In this document: positions 24,384 to 33,972 of the stretch, piece by piece
Layout: the number at the start of each line of letters is the position of its first letter
How positions within the stretch are numbered: position 1 is the first letter of the stretch
Source: Clostridiaceae bacterium OM02-2AC
GTDB taxonomy: Bacteria; Bacillota_I; Bacilli_A; Erysipelotrichales; Erysipelotrichaceae
Direction of reading: 5' to 3'
Assembly (NCBI GenBank): GCA_003481775.1
Contig: QULU01000040.1
Location: 1-42,084 of the forward strand
Length of the DNA stretch: 42,084 nucleotides
Notes under the pieces: model-generated
Told to the model about the DNA's origin: nothing
Seen by the model: the letters and a program-made list of their open reading frames with translations, nothing else
Database searches by the model: none
Position numbers and translations under genes: made by a program

Positions 24384-25661
24384 TTACTTGCCCGTTGCTT
24401 CTTTGACAAGCTCTAATGCTTTGCGGATACGTAAATCATACGATACCGCATCGTTGGAAATCAACTGTTTTACCTGCTCAATCGGCATATTGTACATATT
24501 GGCGATATTTTCCAGCTCACTGTTGACATCCTCTTCACTTATTTCAATCTTTTCTTCCGCTGCAATAGCTTCCAGAACTAAACGCACTTTTACTTTATTG
24601 AAGGCATCCTTGCCCATTTCCTCACGGATCATTTCATCCGTCTGACCTGTTACCTGCTTGAACTGCTCCAGACCGAAGCCCTGAGACTGCAGACGCTGTT
24701 CAAAATCACGTACAAGGCTGTCAGTTTCTTCTTCGATCATAACCTGTGGAATTTCCACCTCGGCATTCTCTGTTACTGCTGTCAGAATTTCGTTTTCAAA
24801 TTTCTGCTCTGCCTGGTTTTTCTTGCTTTCCTCCAGGTTTTTACGGGAATATTCCTTGAATGCTTCCAGCGTTTCCACATTTTCGATTTCTGCCTGTTTT
24901 ACCAGCGCATCATCTGCTTCCGGAAGCACCTTGGACTTGATTTCGTGAACAGTTACCTTGAAGACAACCGGCTGACCTGCAAGCTCCTCTGCCTGATAGT
25001 CTTCCGGGAAGGTTACATTGATGTCCTTTGTTTCTTCAATTCCCATGCCCAGAACCTGTTCTTCAAAGCCCGGAATAAAGCTTCCGCTTCCAATCACGAG
25101 CGGGTATGCTTCTCCCTTACCGCCTTCAAATGCAACACCTTCCTTGAAGCCTTCAAAGTCGATCACAGCAGTATCTCCGTTTTCAACCTTGCCTTCTTCT
25201 TTCACTACGAGGTCCGCAAAACGCTCCTGCAGACGTGTGATTTCCTCTTCAACATCCGCATCGCTTACTTCAACAGCTTCCTTTGTGATATCCAGGCCCT
25301 TGTATGCTCCCAGCTTCACTTCCGGCTTTACTGTTACGTTAAACTTGAATGTTACCTTATCCTCATCGATGCTTTCGATATCCAGTGCCGGACGGGAAAT
25401 CACCCACAAATCGTGTTCCTTGATTCCTGCGCTTAATGCGTCTCCTGCAACCTCATCGATTGCTTCCATCAATATATTCTGAGAGCTGATCTGCTTTCTT
25501 ACCAGTTTCTCAGGAGCCTGACCCGGACGGAATCCTGGCAGGTTTACTTTCTTTGCCAGTTTCTTAAATGCTTTTTTCTGAGCATCCTTCCAGGTATCAC
25601 CTTCGACAGTCGCTGTTAATTCACCTGTTGATTTTTCTTTTAATTCCCATGTTGAACTCAT
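24384..25661 (-). CDS. tig: Trigger factor, ribosome-bound chaperone
   Basis: A 425-residue prolyl isomerase and chaperone that meets nascent chains at the ribosome exit. The ribosome-binding loop GFRPGQAPEKLV lies at about residues 43-54, the FKBP-type domain in the middle (GDTAVIDFEGFKEG, IPGFEEQVLGM) and the helical C-terminal arms after 250. Normal length. Start: the ATG at 25659-25661 with AGGAGG eight bases upstream. It lies 40 bases after the DUF3196-like gene and probably shares its transcript. Confidence 0.96.
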   Translation of the reverse strand: MSSTWELKEKSTGELTATVEGDTWKDAQKKAFKKLAKKVNLPGFRPGQAPEKLVRKQISSQNILMEAIDEVAGDALSAGIKEHDLWVISRPALDIESIDEDKVTFKFNVTVKPEVKLGAYKGLDITKEAVEVSDADVEEEITRLQERFADLVVKEEGKVENGDTAVIDFEGFKEGVAFEGGKGEAYPLVIGSGSFIPGFEEQVLGMGIEETKDINVTFPEDYQAEELAGQPVVFKVTVHEIKSKVLPEADDALVKQAEIENVETLEAFKEYSRKNLEESKKNQAEQKFENEILTAVTENAEVEIPQVMIEEETDSLVRDFEQRLQSQGFGLEQFKQVTGQTDEMIREEMGKDAFNKVKVRLVLEAIAAEEKIEISEEDVNSELENIANMYNMPIEQVKQLISNDAVSYDLRIRKALELVKEATGK

Positions 25662-25701
25662 TGTTCATACCTCCTACGTATCAATCTCTTCGCACACAGC
25701 A

Positions 25702-26424
25702 TTACATTTCATGCTTCCTTAATAATAATTCATAACCCCTGTATTGTGCAAGACCTTTTTCTTCCTCAAAGAGCATCCATGCCTCATGTTCCTCATAGGC
25801 ATGAAACACATAAGCAGCCACAGCAGCAGCCAGCGGCAATGCCTCATCCTCTTCGATATTGAATGGCAGACGCAGATACGCCTCCTTCACCAAAGTTTCC
25901 ACACACATCATCGTAAATGTCGGATTGTCGTTTTCAAACCAGTCCTTCAGATAATTCACCGCTTCCAGCGCACCCTCGCTCTCCATAGGAGCATCCAGAC
26001 TGCACGGGGAAAAGGTCACTTCCAGACCGTCGATTTCCACACTGACCTCATCGGTAATGTTCTGTTCCATCATGGCTTCGATCATCAGTGAGCGAACCAG
26101 ATAGTGCGGATTTTGAGACAGATAATCCGCCACAGCATCCATGTGATTACGAATATTACTTTTTTTCAGCTGTTCAATCGCAAGAAACGCTTCCTCCAGA
26201 GAACCTTTCAGCAGAGTTTCAATGTCCTCTTCCCGAACTGCGGTATCTTTCCATTTACACTCACTGCGACACTGGTTATAGTATGCGATCAATGGTTCCT
26301 CATATTCCCTTGGAATATATGGCATGGAGAGTTCCTCATCCAGAATGGCATATGCTTCGGCAAACTGCGCATCCTTCATCAGAGTTTCCACCTTTTTTAG
26401 AATATCCTCATAATAAGTATCCAT
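25702..26424 (-). CDS. DUF3196-like helical protein
   Basis: A 240-residue acidic soluble protein made of helical pairs (YYEDILKKVETLMKDAQFAE, YVFHAYEEHEAWMLFEEEKG), like the TPR-shaped DUF3196 proteins seen in Erysipelotrichia and Mollicutes; that name is from recollection. The function of that family is unknown. Start: the ATG at 26422-26424 with AAAGGAG upstream. It leads the tig transcript, so a link to nascent-protein handling is possible but unproven. Confidence 0.6.
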   Translation of the reverse strand: MDTYYEDILKKVETLMKDAQFAEAYAILDEELSMPYIPREYEEPLIAYYNQCRSECKWKDTAVREEDIETLLKGSLEEAFLAIEQLKKSNIRNHMDAVADYLSQNPHYLVRSLMIEAMMEQNITDEVSVEIDGLEVTFSPCSLDAPMESEGALEAVNYLKDWFENDNPTFTMMCVETLVKEAYLRLPFNIEEDEALPLAAAVAAYVFHAYEEHEAWMLFEEEKGLAQYRGYELLLRKHEM

Positions 26425-26453
26425 GGTTTCTCCTTTACGACTAAACATACACT

Positions 26454-26482
26454 AATATAGCATAATCGCTCGTTTTTATCAA
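26454..26482 (-). promoter_or_regulatory. Promoter of the DUF3196-tig unit
   Basis: On the minus strand TTGATA (26477-26482), 17 bases, TATATT (26454-26459). The rest of the gap to 26825 shows no supported gene. Confidence 0.7.
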
Positions 26483-26825
26483 TTATAAAGTAGCTTCTGA
26501 ACCTATTTTCGTAACATTTCTCTACAGTTTCACATAATCCTGACAAAATCTTTGAGAACACGCATTCGTTTCGCGTTCGCATAACGCTTAGATAGCACAC
26601 ATCACTGTGAGTACATATACCTACGGATCCAGCCTGCCGTCCCTGAGCAATCGTATGATATCCGTTTTCAGTTGCCACATATCCGAGAAAAGCGGAAGCC
26701 GCCGGGGACGGTTTTCATGATTATTCCTCAAATGCAAGTGAGCATCCGTGGTATTTTTCCTTCTAAAAACAGATGCCTTTCCTATATATTATATAAGCAG
26801 TTGTATACAGCACCTTTTTCCATAT

Positions 26826-26846
26826 AAAAACCATCTTAACGGATGG
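26826..26846 (-). terminator. Weak terminator overlapping a stop codon
   Basis: On the minus strand CCATC, loop CGTTAA (containing the TAA stop of the PAS-GGDEF gene), GATGG, then five T. The stem is only 5 bp. Confidence 0.5.
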
Positions 26847-28422
26847 CTTTTTTCAAATATCGCGTATTGCTTGCGGCCCGTTCATACAGCTGGCATTTTG
26901 ACCTGCCCAGCTGTTTGGCCTTATACAATGCCGTATCGCTCTCACGTATCAAATCATCGATGCGCATAACGGGATCTGTAGTATACGAAATTCCGACACT
27001 TGCCGACAGATTCATATAATAAGCATTCTTCTCAAAGTGCTTCTGCAGCTCATGAATAAGCCGGTTCCCCTGCCGCAACAGCTCCTGCGCACTCATGCCC
27101 GCTGTAATGGATACCAGAAATTCATCACCGCCCAGACGTGCAATCAAATCCTTAGGAAACATTTCCTTCAGCACCTCTGCGCTGATACGCAGCGCTTCAT
27201 CACCTACCTGATGTCCATAGGTATCATTGACTGTTTTAAAATAATCTAAATCCACATATAGTATGGATATCTGCTTGAATTTCCGTAAATCAGCATAATA
27301 CTCATAAAAATATCTGCGGTTGTATAGGCCAGTCAGATAATCGGTATTGGAATTACTGCTCAACTGCTGTTCAAGAAGGTATTCCTCCGTCATATCACGA
27401 TAGATACACAAATCTCCGACACGACTTTTGAATATATCATATATGGTTTCATTGCTGATTTCCAAAATTCTGCGATTTCCCTCAAATGTCAGAATCGCCT
27501 TTCCATTTGATTCCCTTTTCAGCTCCTTACCTTCCCTTAGCAGGGAGGAAAACCAGTCATCATATGCTACATCGAGGATGGAAGCTTTGGATACAGCAAA
27601 AAATTCAGTAAATTTATCATTAACATTAAGCACAGTCCCTGCCTGATCTCGGATAAGAATGGCAAATGGCATACTGTTTAACAGGATTTCCAGCTCGGTA
27701 CTCATATTTTCCAAGTCGGTGATATCATGTCCGATGCCGACACTGCCCATAATCTTGTTCTGCTTATCAAATAACGGTGATTTATAGGTACGAAACTGCC
27801 GCAGTCCATGCGGGCTTTTCACCAGCTCATTGAATTGACAGGTTTTCTTTTCCCGTCGAACGATATCCTCTGTTTCGGCACAGTCATCAACATCCACGTC
27901 CCACACTGCACAGTGGTTCTTGCCCTCAATATCCGCTCTGCTTTTTCCCACGGTATGACAGAACGCGCTGTTTACCTTGACATGAGAGCCTTCCTCATCC
28001 TTAAACCAGACCAGATCCGGCATACTGTCAATGAGAGTATTGAGATAAGTATCCAGCAGCCACGCACGCTCCTTCTGCTGATAGCCCTCATATAGACAAC
28101 GGATACGTTTTTCAAGATATGTCCCAGACAGCGGGCGGCAGATTACCTCATCTGCAACGTCCCAGCAATCCGCACAGATTGCAGCATCGACATCGCAGAT
28201 ATACAGCAGATAGGCATCTGCCTTCATTCGGCTGCGAATCGGCTGCAGACTGCACAGGGAAAGCTCACAGAGAACGATATCACTGTTATGCCAGGCCCCA
28301 TGCACATCGGATGTCGTTTGTATATGGCAATGCAAAAGTTCACGGGCAATCCCCTGTTCCAGACAGGTCTGTAATTCAGAGGTGGTCGATAAAACAGTTA
28401 CAGCTACATGTTCATGATACAT
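26836..28422 (-). CDS. PAS-GGDEF diguanylate cyclase
   Basis: A 528-residue soluble protein that should make c-di-GMP from two GTP. Residues 1-105 look like a receiver-type fold without a clear phospho-acceptor. Two PAS-type sensor regions follow (LIDSMPDLVWFKDEEGSHVK; LLNSMPFAILIRDQAGTVLN), the first ending with GHDITDLE. The C-terminal GGDEF domain has DYLTGLYNRRYF, LYVDLDYFKTVND and an intact RLGGDEF. The inhibitory RxxD site before GGDEF is absent (FPKD), so product inhibition should be weak. Start: the ATG at 28420-28422 with AGGAAGAGG upstream. It lies just beyond the pilus operon, whose PilB has a probable c-di-GMP-binding domain. Confidence 0.92.
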   Translation of the reverse strand: MYHEHVAVTVLSTTSELQTCLEQGIARELLHCHIQTTSDVHGAWHNSDIVLCELSLCSLQPIRSRMKADAYLLYICDVDAAICADCWDVADEVICRPLSGTYLEKRIRCLYEGYQQKERAWLLDTYLNTLIDSMPDLVWFKDEEGSHVKVNSAFCHTVGKSRADIEGKNHCAVWDVDVDDCAETEDIVRREKKTCQFNELVKSPHGLRQFRTYKSPLFDKQNKIMGSVGIGHDITDLENMSTELEILLNSMPFAILIRDQAGTVLNVNDKFTEFFAVSKASILDVAYDDWFSSLLREGKELKRESNGKAILTFEGNRRILEISNETIYDIFKSRVGDLCIYRDMTEEYLLEQQLSSNSNTDYLTGLYNRRYFYEYYADLRKFKQISILYVDLDYFKTVNDTYGHQVGDEALRISAEVLKEMFPKDLIARLGGDEFLVSITAGMSAQELLRQGNRLIHELQKHFEKNAYYMNLSASVGISYTTDPVMRIDDLIRESDTALYKAKQLGRSKCQLYERAASNTRYLKKAIR

Positions 28423-28769
28423 TGTCCTCTTCCTTTCCATCTGTGTTTTTACGGATTCACATAATGACGTTGATTATTGTTATATCTTTATTATATTCTT
28501 TTCATGGAAACAAATCCACTATTTAAAAAAATACGTTCATTCTTATTATAAAAAGAAATTTTTACCAATGCTTCTACAAGGCACCATACCTACAGGAGAA
28601 GTTGTTAATGGGATAAAGCAGAACACCGCTTTTGCTTCATCTGTCGGTTTTATCATGCTATACCCATCGGCTTTGATAGCCACCGGATACAGTGCTGATT
28701 CCTGAGTCAGGTCCAATTATATATGCCATCCTCTATTCCTGTCACTTTGCTCGCACATCGGCAGACAAC

Positions 28770-28798
28770 AAAAGCCACGACAGTTCGCCGTAGCTTTT
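28770..28798 (-). terminator. Terminator of the pilus operon
   Basis: On the minus strand AAAAGCTACG pairs with CGTGGCTTTT (one U-G), followed by a short T stretch, 38 bases after the pilB stop. No gene is supported from here to 28423. Confidence 0.75.
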
Positions 28799-28836
28799 AA
28801 AGAGTGTGATAATCTTGCGCCGTTCTTTACAGACCG

Positions 28837-30507
28837 CTAGCTATATGAGGCAATTTTCAGCAATTCCTCCATCGTTGTCTGCCCCTGCAGTACAAGCTCT
28901 GTAACCTCATCCCGTAAGGTCTGCAGCTGCTGGGATGCCTTTACATATGTGTAAATCTCATCAATTTCACAATGTGCGGAAATCATTCTGCGAATTTCCT
29001 TATCAATTACAATAATTTCATGTACTGCCGTTCTTCCCTTATAGCCGGTCTGATTACACTGATGACAGCCTGCCCCCTGATACACATAGACCGCATTTTT
29101 ACCCAGTAGTTTTCTATCCGCATCACTGACTTTTACCCTCTGCTTACAATGTGGACAAATTGTACGTACCAGACGCTGTGAAACACTTCCGATCAGTGAA
29201 TTTGCTATCAGATACGGCTCAATTCCCATATCCTCCAGTCTGACAATGGAGCTGATGGCATCGTTGGTATGCAGGGTGCTTAACACCAAATGTCCGGTGA
29301 TGGCTGCACGAACAGAAATCGAAGCAGTCTGTGCATCCCTTGTCTCTCCCACCAGAATGATGTCCGGATCCTGTCGCAGCAATGCCCGCAATCCGCTTTC
29401 AAAGGTCAGTCCTGCCATCGTATTGATCTGCATCTGGTTGACTCGTTCAATATTTTTCTCTACAGGATCCTCGATGGTTGAGATATTCAGCTGACGCTTT
29501 GCCAGCGCCTCCAAAATCATGTACAGGGTCGTTGTTTTGCCGCTTCCGGTTGGTCCTGTGATATAGATGATACCATGCGGCATGTTCAGCATTTGACAGA
29601 TTTTTATAAAATTCTCCTGATTCATCCCATATCGCTGCTCATTGAGAATCGGCATATTGCTGTTCAGAAAACGAAGCACAGCCTTTTCCCCATGAACCGT
29701 TGGTATCACGGAAACCCTCAAATTCATACGGTTGCCGTCAATCTCCGTTAGAAAATGTCCATCCTGAGGAAGTCTGCGTTCTGCGATATCCATATTGCTC
29801 ATGATTTTGATTCGGACAAGCAGTGTCTGATGCAGATTTTTCGACAGCTGGACATAATCTACCAGCATCCCGTCAATACGCATACGAATCATTGTTTTAT
29901 CTTCATAGGGCTCTACGTGAATATCGCTGGTTCCTGCCTTATAGCCTCTGGTCAGCAGACTGTTCAAAAGCTTTACAACCGGTGTGTCATCCTCTTGCGC
30001 ATTATATAGCTCACTGTCATCAAATGTGAAGGATATCACATTTTCATTGGCGGTGGTAGCTGCTGTTCTTGCTTCAATTTCCGCATAATAATAGTCGATG
30101 GCACGCGATATGGACGCCTTGTCACAAAGTGAGATATCAATGTTCATCCCGGTCACAAAACGAATATCCTCAATTCCGTAAAAATTCAATGGATCGCTGG
30201 TGACTACGCTCAGCTTCCCGTTTTGTTCACTTATGGCAAGCAGACTGTATTTCTGGGCCAGCGCCTTTGGTATTTTCATAACGGCGTCGATTTCAATCTT
30301 CACTTCATCCAGATCAAGCAAGGGCTCATTCAATCGCTCACTCAGGGCTGTCAGCATCTGCTTTTCATTTATAAAGCCAAGGTCGATCAAATGCTGTCCC
30401 AGACGTTTATCGGGATGTTTACGCTGGGAGATCAGCGCTTCCTGCAGCTGCAAATCATCAATATAGCCATATTCCTTTAAAACCTCTCCAATCGGTATGT
30501 TTTTCAT
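28837..30507 (-). CDS. pilB: Type IV pilus extension ATPase PilB with MshEN domain
   Basis: A 556-residue cytoplasmic hexameric ATPase that powers pilin assembly. Residues 5-28 and 35-58 are two 24-residue units (PIGEVLKEYGYIDDLQLQEA...; RLGQHLIDLGFINEKQMLTA...) of the MshEN type, a known c-di-GMP-binding motif pair; the first has Pro where Arg is usual. The core has GTSDIHVEP, Walker A GPTGSGKTTT, the Asp box STIEDPVE, Walker B ILVGETRD, the His box STLHTNDA, and the zinc site CPHC...CHQC. Start: the ATG at 30505-30507 with AAGGAG upstream. It is the last gene of the pilus operon. PilT is not present nearby. GspE-type secretion is the alternative reading, but the pilin set favours a pilus. 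Confidence 0.92.
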   Translation of the reverse strand: MKNIPIGEVLKEYGYIDDLQLQEALISQRKHPDKRLGQHLIDLGFINEKQMLTALSERLNEPLLDLDEVKIEIDAVMKIPKALAQKYSLLAISEQNGKLSVVTSDPLNFYGIEDIRFVTGMNIDISLCDKASISRAIDYYYAEIEARTAATTANENVISFTFDDSELYNAQEDDTPVVKLLNSLLTRGYKAGTSDIHVEPYEDKTMIRMRIDGMLVDYVQLSKNLHQTLLVRIKIMSNMDIAERRLPQDGHFLTEIDGNRMNLRVSVIPTVHGEKAVLRFLNSNMPILNEQRYGMNQENFIKICQMLNMPHGIIYITGPTGSGKTTTLYMILEALAKRQLNISTIEDPVEKNIERVNQMQINTMAGLTFESGLRALLRQDPDIILVGETRDAQTASISVRAAITGHLVLSTLHTNDAISSIVRLEDMGIEPYLIANSLIGSVSQRLVRTICPHCKQRVKVSDADRKLLGKNAVYVYQGAGCHQCNQTGYKGRTAVHEIIVIDKEIRRMISAHCEIDEIYTYVKASQQLQTLRDEVTELVLQGQTTMEELLKIASYS

Positions 30508-30518
30508 TTCAGCACTCC

Positions 30519-31991
30519 TTAGTCACTATCGCCGCCATAGATTCTGCATTGCGGATAGTTATTTGTTGCGGCAAGCAGATCATCCACCGTTGTATAGCCG
30601 ATTGTCCACGAGCCGTTATTCATAGCATGATTCGGTGTTATGTGCGCTGTGTTATCATGCAGACACTGATGATATTTCCCATTGTACAGCACGATGTCAT
30701 CTGTGAAATATACACTATTTTCATCATAGGCTTCATTGATTTTTTTCCAGCCATAGGTGCCCGGAGCCGTCCATGTATTTTGTTGGCTTATCGATAGGGA
30801 ATAGCCGCCCACCCACACATAGCTCACTGTTCCGTTTTTCGGATAACGGACATAATCTCCCGGAAATATTTCGCTTGCCTGCCATTGCTTTTCCGTATTC
30901 GGACAGCGTAGCATTTCACCACCGACGGTATAATCCATCCCAGAGGTATCGATAACACAAAAATTCTCAGATTTGCTCGTGTTCAGCTCATTCATAGGGA
31001 TTGGGTCTGTTTCCCAGTTATCCTTATAATTCAAAGCATCCCCACTGGCATAATATTTCCCCGGCTCTCCGGATTCACTGCCGCCCCGCACCGATTTCTT
31101 ACAGCGAAAATAGCCGTATGTGCTTTTCACAACATCTCCCACCTCATAAGCGCTCATGCTGTCCCAGTTGACAGTCAAACATTTCCATCCACTTGTTGTT
31201 TTAGGAGAGCCGCCGGACTTCGCCGTTGTCGTTTTCCTGTACCACTGCTTTCCACTGGGACCGGCTGGATCATCCACAAAGGCATACTCCCCCCGAAAAT
31301 AAAGCTTTCCGCTTTGAAATGCGTAATCCTCCAGCTGCTGATCCTCTGAGAGCAGAAAACACATCAGCTCATCCTCTACGGTTCCCGTTTGTTCATAGGA
31401 TTCGCTGATGTTCAAGGAGCCTCTTCGATAATACACCTTATAGCCAGTCTCCCCCTGTACAGACATGTCTATGGAATCCTCTGTATCAAAGGATGTAAGC
31501 TCATGGTCCTTTGCCAAAGCAGCCTTCAAATTGATAAGCTCCAGTGTAATGGATGTCCGATACACTTCCTCCCCCTGTGCCTGAAGTGTCAGCCTGCTAT
31601 CCATACGGGAGTCATTCTTATATGGCTTTATTACCCATTGCAGAGTATTTCCATTATAAAAATTTTTCTCATACAGCAGCTTTCCGTTTTTCATCAGATA
31701 TCCGTCTTTTTCATACAGACAGTCCCAGCCATCCCCTTGCGGACGATCCGCATCTACTGCCAGCTTAACCTCGGTAGCAAACATCAGCTCATCCTTAATC
31801 ACCTCAGATATATCATCCAGTACCTGCTTATCGGCATCCGATGTCGCAGTTCTTTGGAAGAAATTCAGAGAATTGAATATCATGGTGCCGGCTACAAGCA
31901 TAACAATCGATGCAATCAGCAATGTTACAATTATCTCAATCAGCGTAAACCCCTTCTTATGCAACCTCACCATCTCCATTTCTACAGCCAT
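30519..31991 (-). CDS. Minor pilin with C-terminal carbohydrate-binding-like modules
   Basis: A 490-residue prepilin-like protein. The type III signal KKGFTLIEIIVTLLIASIVM (cleavage after Gly) is followed by a PilW-like stalk. From about residue 215 the sequence has repeated Trp/Tyr-rich modules resembling CBM5/12: residues 276-327 (WDSMSAYEVGDVV ... YGYFRCKKS ... DNW) and 422-463 (YDENSVYFTDDIVLYNGKYH ... NNGSW), with two weaker copies at about 219-250 and 370-421. Such modules often bind chitin or similar sugars. This protein could sit at the pilus tip and bind glycans. Start: the ATG at 31989-31991, overlapping the preceding gene by 10 bases; a nearby GTG cannot be excluded. The pilin part is firm; the sugar-binding role is inference. 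Confidence 0.82.
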   Translation of the reverse strand: MAVEMEMVRLHKKGFTLIEIIVTLLIASIVMLVAGTMIFNSLNFFQRTATSDADKQVLDDISEVIKDELMFATEVKLAVDADRPQGDGWDCLYEKDGYLMKNGKLLYEKNFYNGNTLQWVIKPYKNDSRMDSRLTLQAQGEEVYRTSITLELINLKAALAKDHELTSFDTEDSIDMSVQGETGYKVYYRRGSLNISESYEQTGTVEDELMCFLLSEDQQLEDYAFQSGKLYFRGEYAFVDDPAGPSGKQWYRKTTTAKSGGSPKTTSGWKCLTVNWDSMSAYEVGDVVKSTYGYFRCKKSVRGGSESGEPGKYYASGDALNYKDNWETDPIPMNELNTSKSENFCVIDTSGMDYTVGGEMLRCPNTEKQWQASEIFPGDYVRYPKNGTVSYVWVGGYSLSISQQNTWTAPGTYGWKKINEAYDENSVYFTDDIVLYNGKYHQCLHDNTAHITPNHAMNNGSWTIGYTTVDDLLAATNNYPQCRIYGGDSD

Positions 31992-32875
31992 ATGCTATCC
32001 GTATCGCTCCCATCAAACTCCGCCTCTTCATCCAGCATCAGCCATCCGTTTTCAGGCTTGCGAATATAGCTCATCAGCTCGCCATAGCTTTTAAACACAA
32101 CGCCATTTCGATCGATATCCGCATAAAAGCTATAGTCATCAACGATACGATATGTAAGCGTCATCTGCATGGATGGATCATAATACCAGCGCTTATTATC
32201 TAAATCATAAATAACTGACAGCACCTCGCTGGAACCATTATGAAAGCTGCCTGGGTAAAACTGATTATCTGTACTCAGATAAAAAATTGACTGTCGTTTA
32301 TTTTGATCAACTGTTTTGTTCCATGGGCTGATGGGTCTGATATAATAGGATTTTCCGGATTGCTGCAGCGGTTTGGGAAGCAGCTGCTTCGGGAATTGTT
32401 TCCAGCCTGTCAATTTTTCATAATACTTGCTGAAGCCGTTCCATGTCATATTAGATGAGTTACTTTGTGAATCTGGAAAATATACATCCTCTGCAAAGTT
32501 TACCAATGCATTCGCATTGATTACCAGAGTCTTGTATTCCTCATAGGTGCTTAAGGTCTTCAATACCTCGTCACTGATCACTGAAAGACTGACATCCTCC
32601 TGTGCCATATAATAGCGCATAAGGGTCGGTGAGACGGTGACTGCTTTTCCGTTTCCGGATATTGTATAGGAAATCTTTTTTCCTTTTTTCTTAACAGACG
32701 CGCTACCTCCCTGATGAATTGCCGAGTAAACCGCATCACTTTGATTTTTTACACTTTCCGCTTTTTGGAAGGTATTTAAAACAGTCGTGAATCCCGATAT
32801 GAAAATCAAACCAGCTATGGATAAAATCAGAATACTTACGATTGTTTCCAGCAGTGTCATCCCTTTATTTCCCAT
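31982..32875 (-). CDS. Minor pilin-like protein (PilV position)
   Basis: A 297-residue protein beginning MGNKGMTLLETIVSILILSI: a very short leader, Gly then Met at the cleavage site and Glu at mature position 5, as in class-III signal pilins. The large C-terminal domain has no recognised family. It lies between a PilX-like gene and the module-bearing minor pilin, and probably joins them in the initiation complex at the pilus tip. Translation is coupled to the next gene by overlap. Confidence 0.8.
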   Translation of the reverse strand: MGNKGMTLLETIVSILILSIAGLIFISGFTTVLNTFQKAESVKNQSDAVYSAIHQGGSASVKKKGKKISYTISGNGKAVTVSPTLMRYYMAQEDVSLSVISDEVLKTLSTYEEYKTLVINANALVNFAEDVYFPDSQSNSSNMTWNGFSKYYEKLTGWKQFPKQLLPKPLQQSGKSYYIRPISPWNKTVDQNKRQSIFYLSTDNQFYPGSFHNGSSEVLSVIYDLDNKRWYYDPSMQMTLTYRIVDDYSFYADIDRNGVVFKSYGELMSYIRKPENGWLMLDEEAEFDGSDTDSIWL

Positions 32876-32907
32876 AGCGCCACCTCATTTCTGCTTTTTG
32901 TCACAAT

Positions 32908-33357
32908 TCAATAATACCGCTGCAGCTGCCACTTCAAGTCTGTACTCGTATTTATGTTTGTCCCAATCATATCCGCTTTCATACATGCAGTTTGCGCAGA
33001 ATATGTGCACTGCACCTCCAATATGATTTTCTGCCGTCCTTCCCCATCCTGTGTCCGAAGAATACTCGCATGCTCCACACTTCCCATTTCTGCAGGCAGT
33101 TCGATTTGTAAAGTCTCACGCTCTCCATCATGCGCGGGAATAAACTGTGTGTATTTTATATTTCTCGATTCTATGCGGGACACCATATCCGTCAATACGG
33201 ACTGGGCGCTGAGCTCTGCCTGCCGCCTGCTGTTCAAGCTATAGGAACGGCTGTAATAGGTATGGGAAAGTGATAATACTCCGATAAAAACGACCATCAG
33301 CATCATGATGACAGCAATCGCCCAGATCAATGCAGAGCCCTTTGTATTCTTCTGCAT
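32908..33357 (-). CDS. Pilin-like protein (PilX/GspK-like position)
   Basis: A 149-residue protein with a short basic leader and a hydrophobic helix (KGSALIWAIAVIMMLMVVFI). Gly-Ser takes the cleavage position, but the mature Glu5 is replaced, as in GspK/PilX types that cap the fibre. Start: the ATG at 33355-33357 with GGAGGG upstream, 17 bases after the PilO-like gene. Assignment rests mainly on position and the N-terminal helix. Confidence 0.7.
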   Translation of the reverse strand: MQKNTKGSALIWAIAVIMMLMVVFIGVLSLSHTYYSRSYSLNSRRQAELSAQSVLTDMVSRIESRNIKYTQFIPAHDGERETLQIELPAEMGSVEHASILRTQDGEGRQKIILEVQCTYSAQTACMKADMIGTNINTSTDLKWQLQRYY

Positions 33358-33374
33358 CCTATTCCCTCCTGCCA

Positions 33375-33962
33375 TCAATCCACCATGAAAACCTTGAATG
33401 TCACACGCATTGTTTTCTGCTCCTGATTCTGCTCCGTATAGGAGAGCGCACTGACCTTCATCGATTTGGAAGAGTTCGCTGTATCTACCAGCTGCTGCAG
33501 CTTCAAAACATCCCCACTAACCTGCATTTCAGCATTATAAACCTGCATCCTATAGACTTCCGCTGGATTCTTACTGTCTTTATTTTTCTGTTTCTGTTCT
33601 GTAAAGCTGAGGACCTCCTCTTCCTTCGCATCCTCAATGGTAAGCGATACCGGAGTCAGTCCATGATCCATGACCAGCTGTGTCAGCATGGCGTCCAGAT
33701 CCTCCTTCTGCATGCTGGAGTAAAAGGAATCGTTCAGCTTTTTTATTTTATTATGTATGCTTTTTGTATCCTTGGCTGCCTCCGTTGCATTGCTATCAGT
33801 ATTTGATAATGCCGCCATTTCCTGCTCTGCCTGCTTATACTTCGCTTTCAGTGAAGTATTTTTTTCAAAGGCCGGAAGTACAACCAGAAAGATTCCTCCG
33901 ACCACCAAAAGCACACACAGCAGGATATACAAAAGCCGCTTTTCTCTTTTATTCAGTTTCAT
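33375..33962 (-). CDS. PilO-like pilus alignment protein
   Basis: A 195-residue single-pass protein: short basic N-terminus, membrane helix LLYILLCVLLVVGGIFLVVL, coiled coil (residues 35-90) and a small alpha-beta domain outside the membrane. This is the PilO/GspM plan. It follows the PilN-like gene by 10 bases, giving the PilM-N-O order. Sequence conservation in this family is low, so context carries the call. Confidence 0.75.
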   Translation of the reverse strand: MKLNKREKRLLYILLCVLLVVGGIFLVVLPAFEKNTSLKAKYKQAEQEMAALSNTDSNATEAAKDTKSIHNKIKKLNDSFYSSMQKEDLDAMLTQLVMDHGLTPVSLTIEDAKEEEVLSFTEQKQKNKDSKNPAEVYRMQVYNAEMQVSGDVLKLQQLVDTANSSKSMKVSALSYTEQNQEQKTMRVTFKVFMVD

Positions 33963-33972
33963 AAGCTGTCCC

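Noticed and set aside
17010..28700. A shared GGCTTTGAT word at about 17017 and 28672 as a dispersed repeat
   Set aside because: Only about ten bases match; the flanks do not align convincingly.
28423..28836. Possible riboswitch upstream of the PAS-GGDEF gene (GGCTATCAAAGCC region)
   Set aside because: Only a loose resemblance to GEMM sequence, without the first conserved segment.
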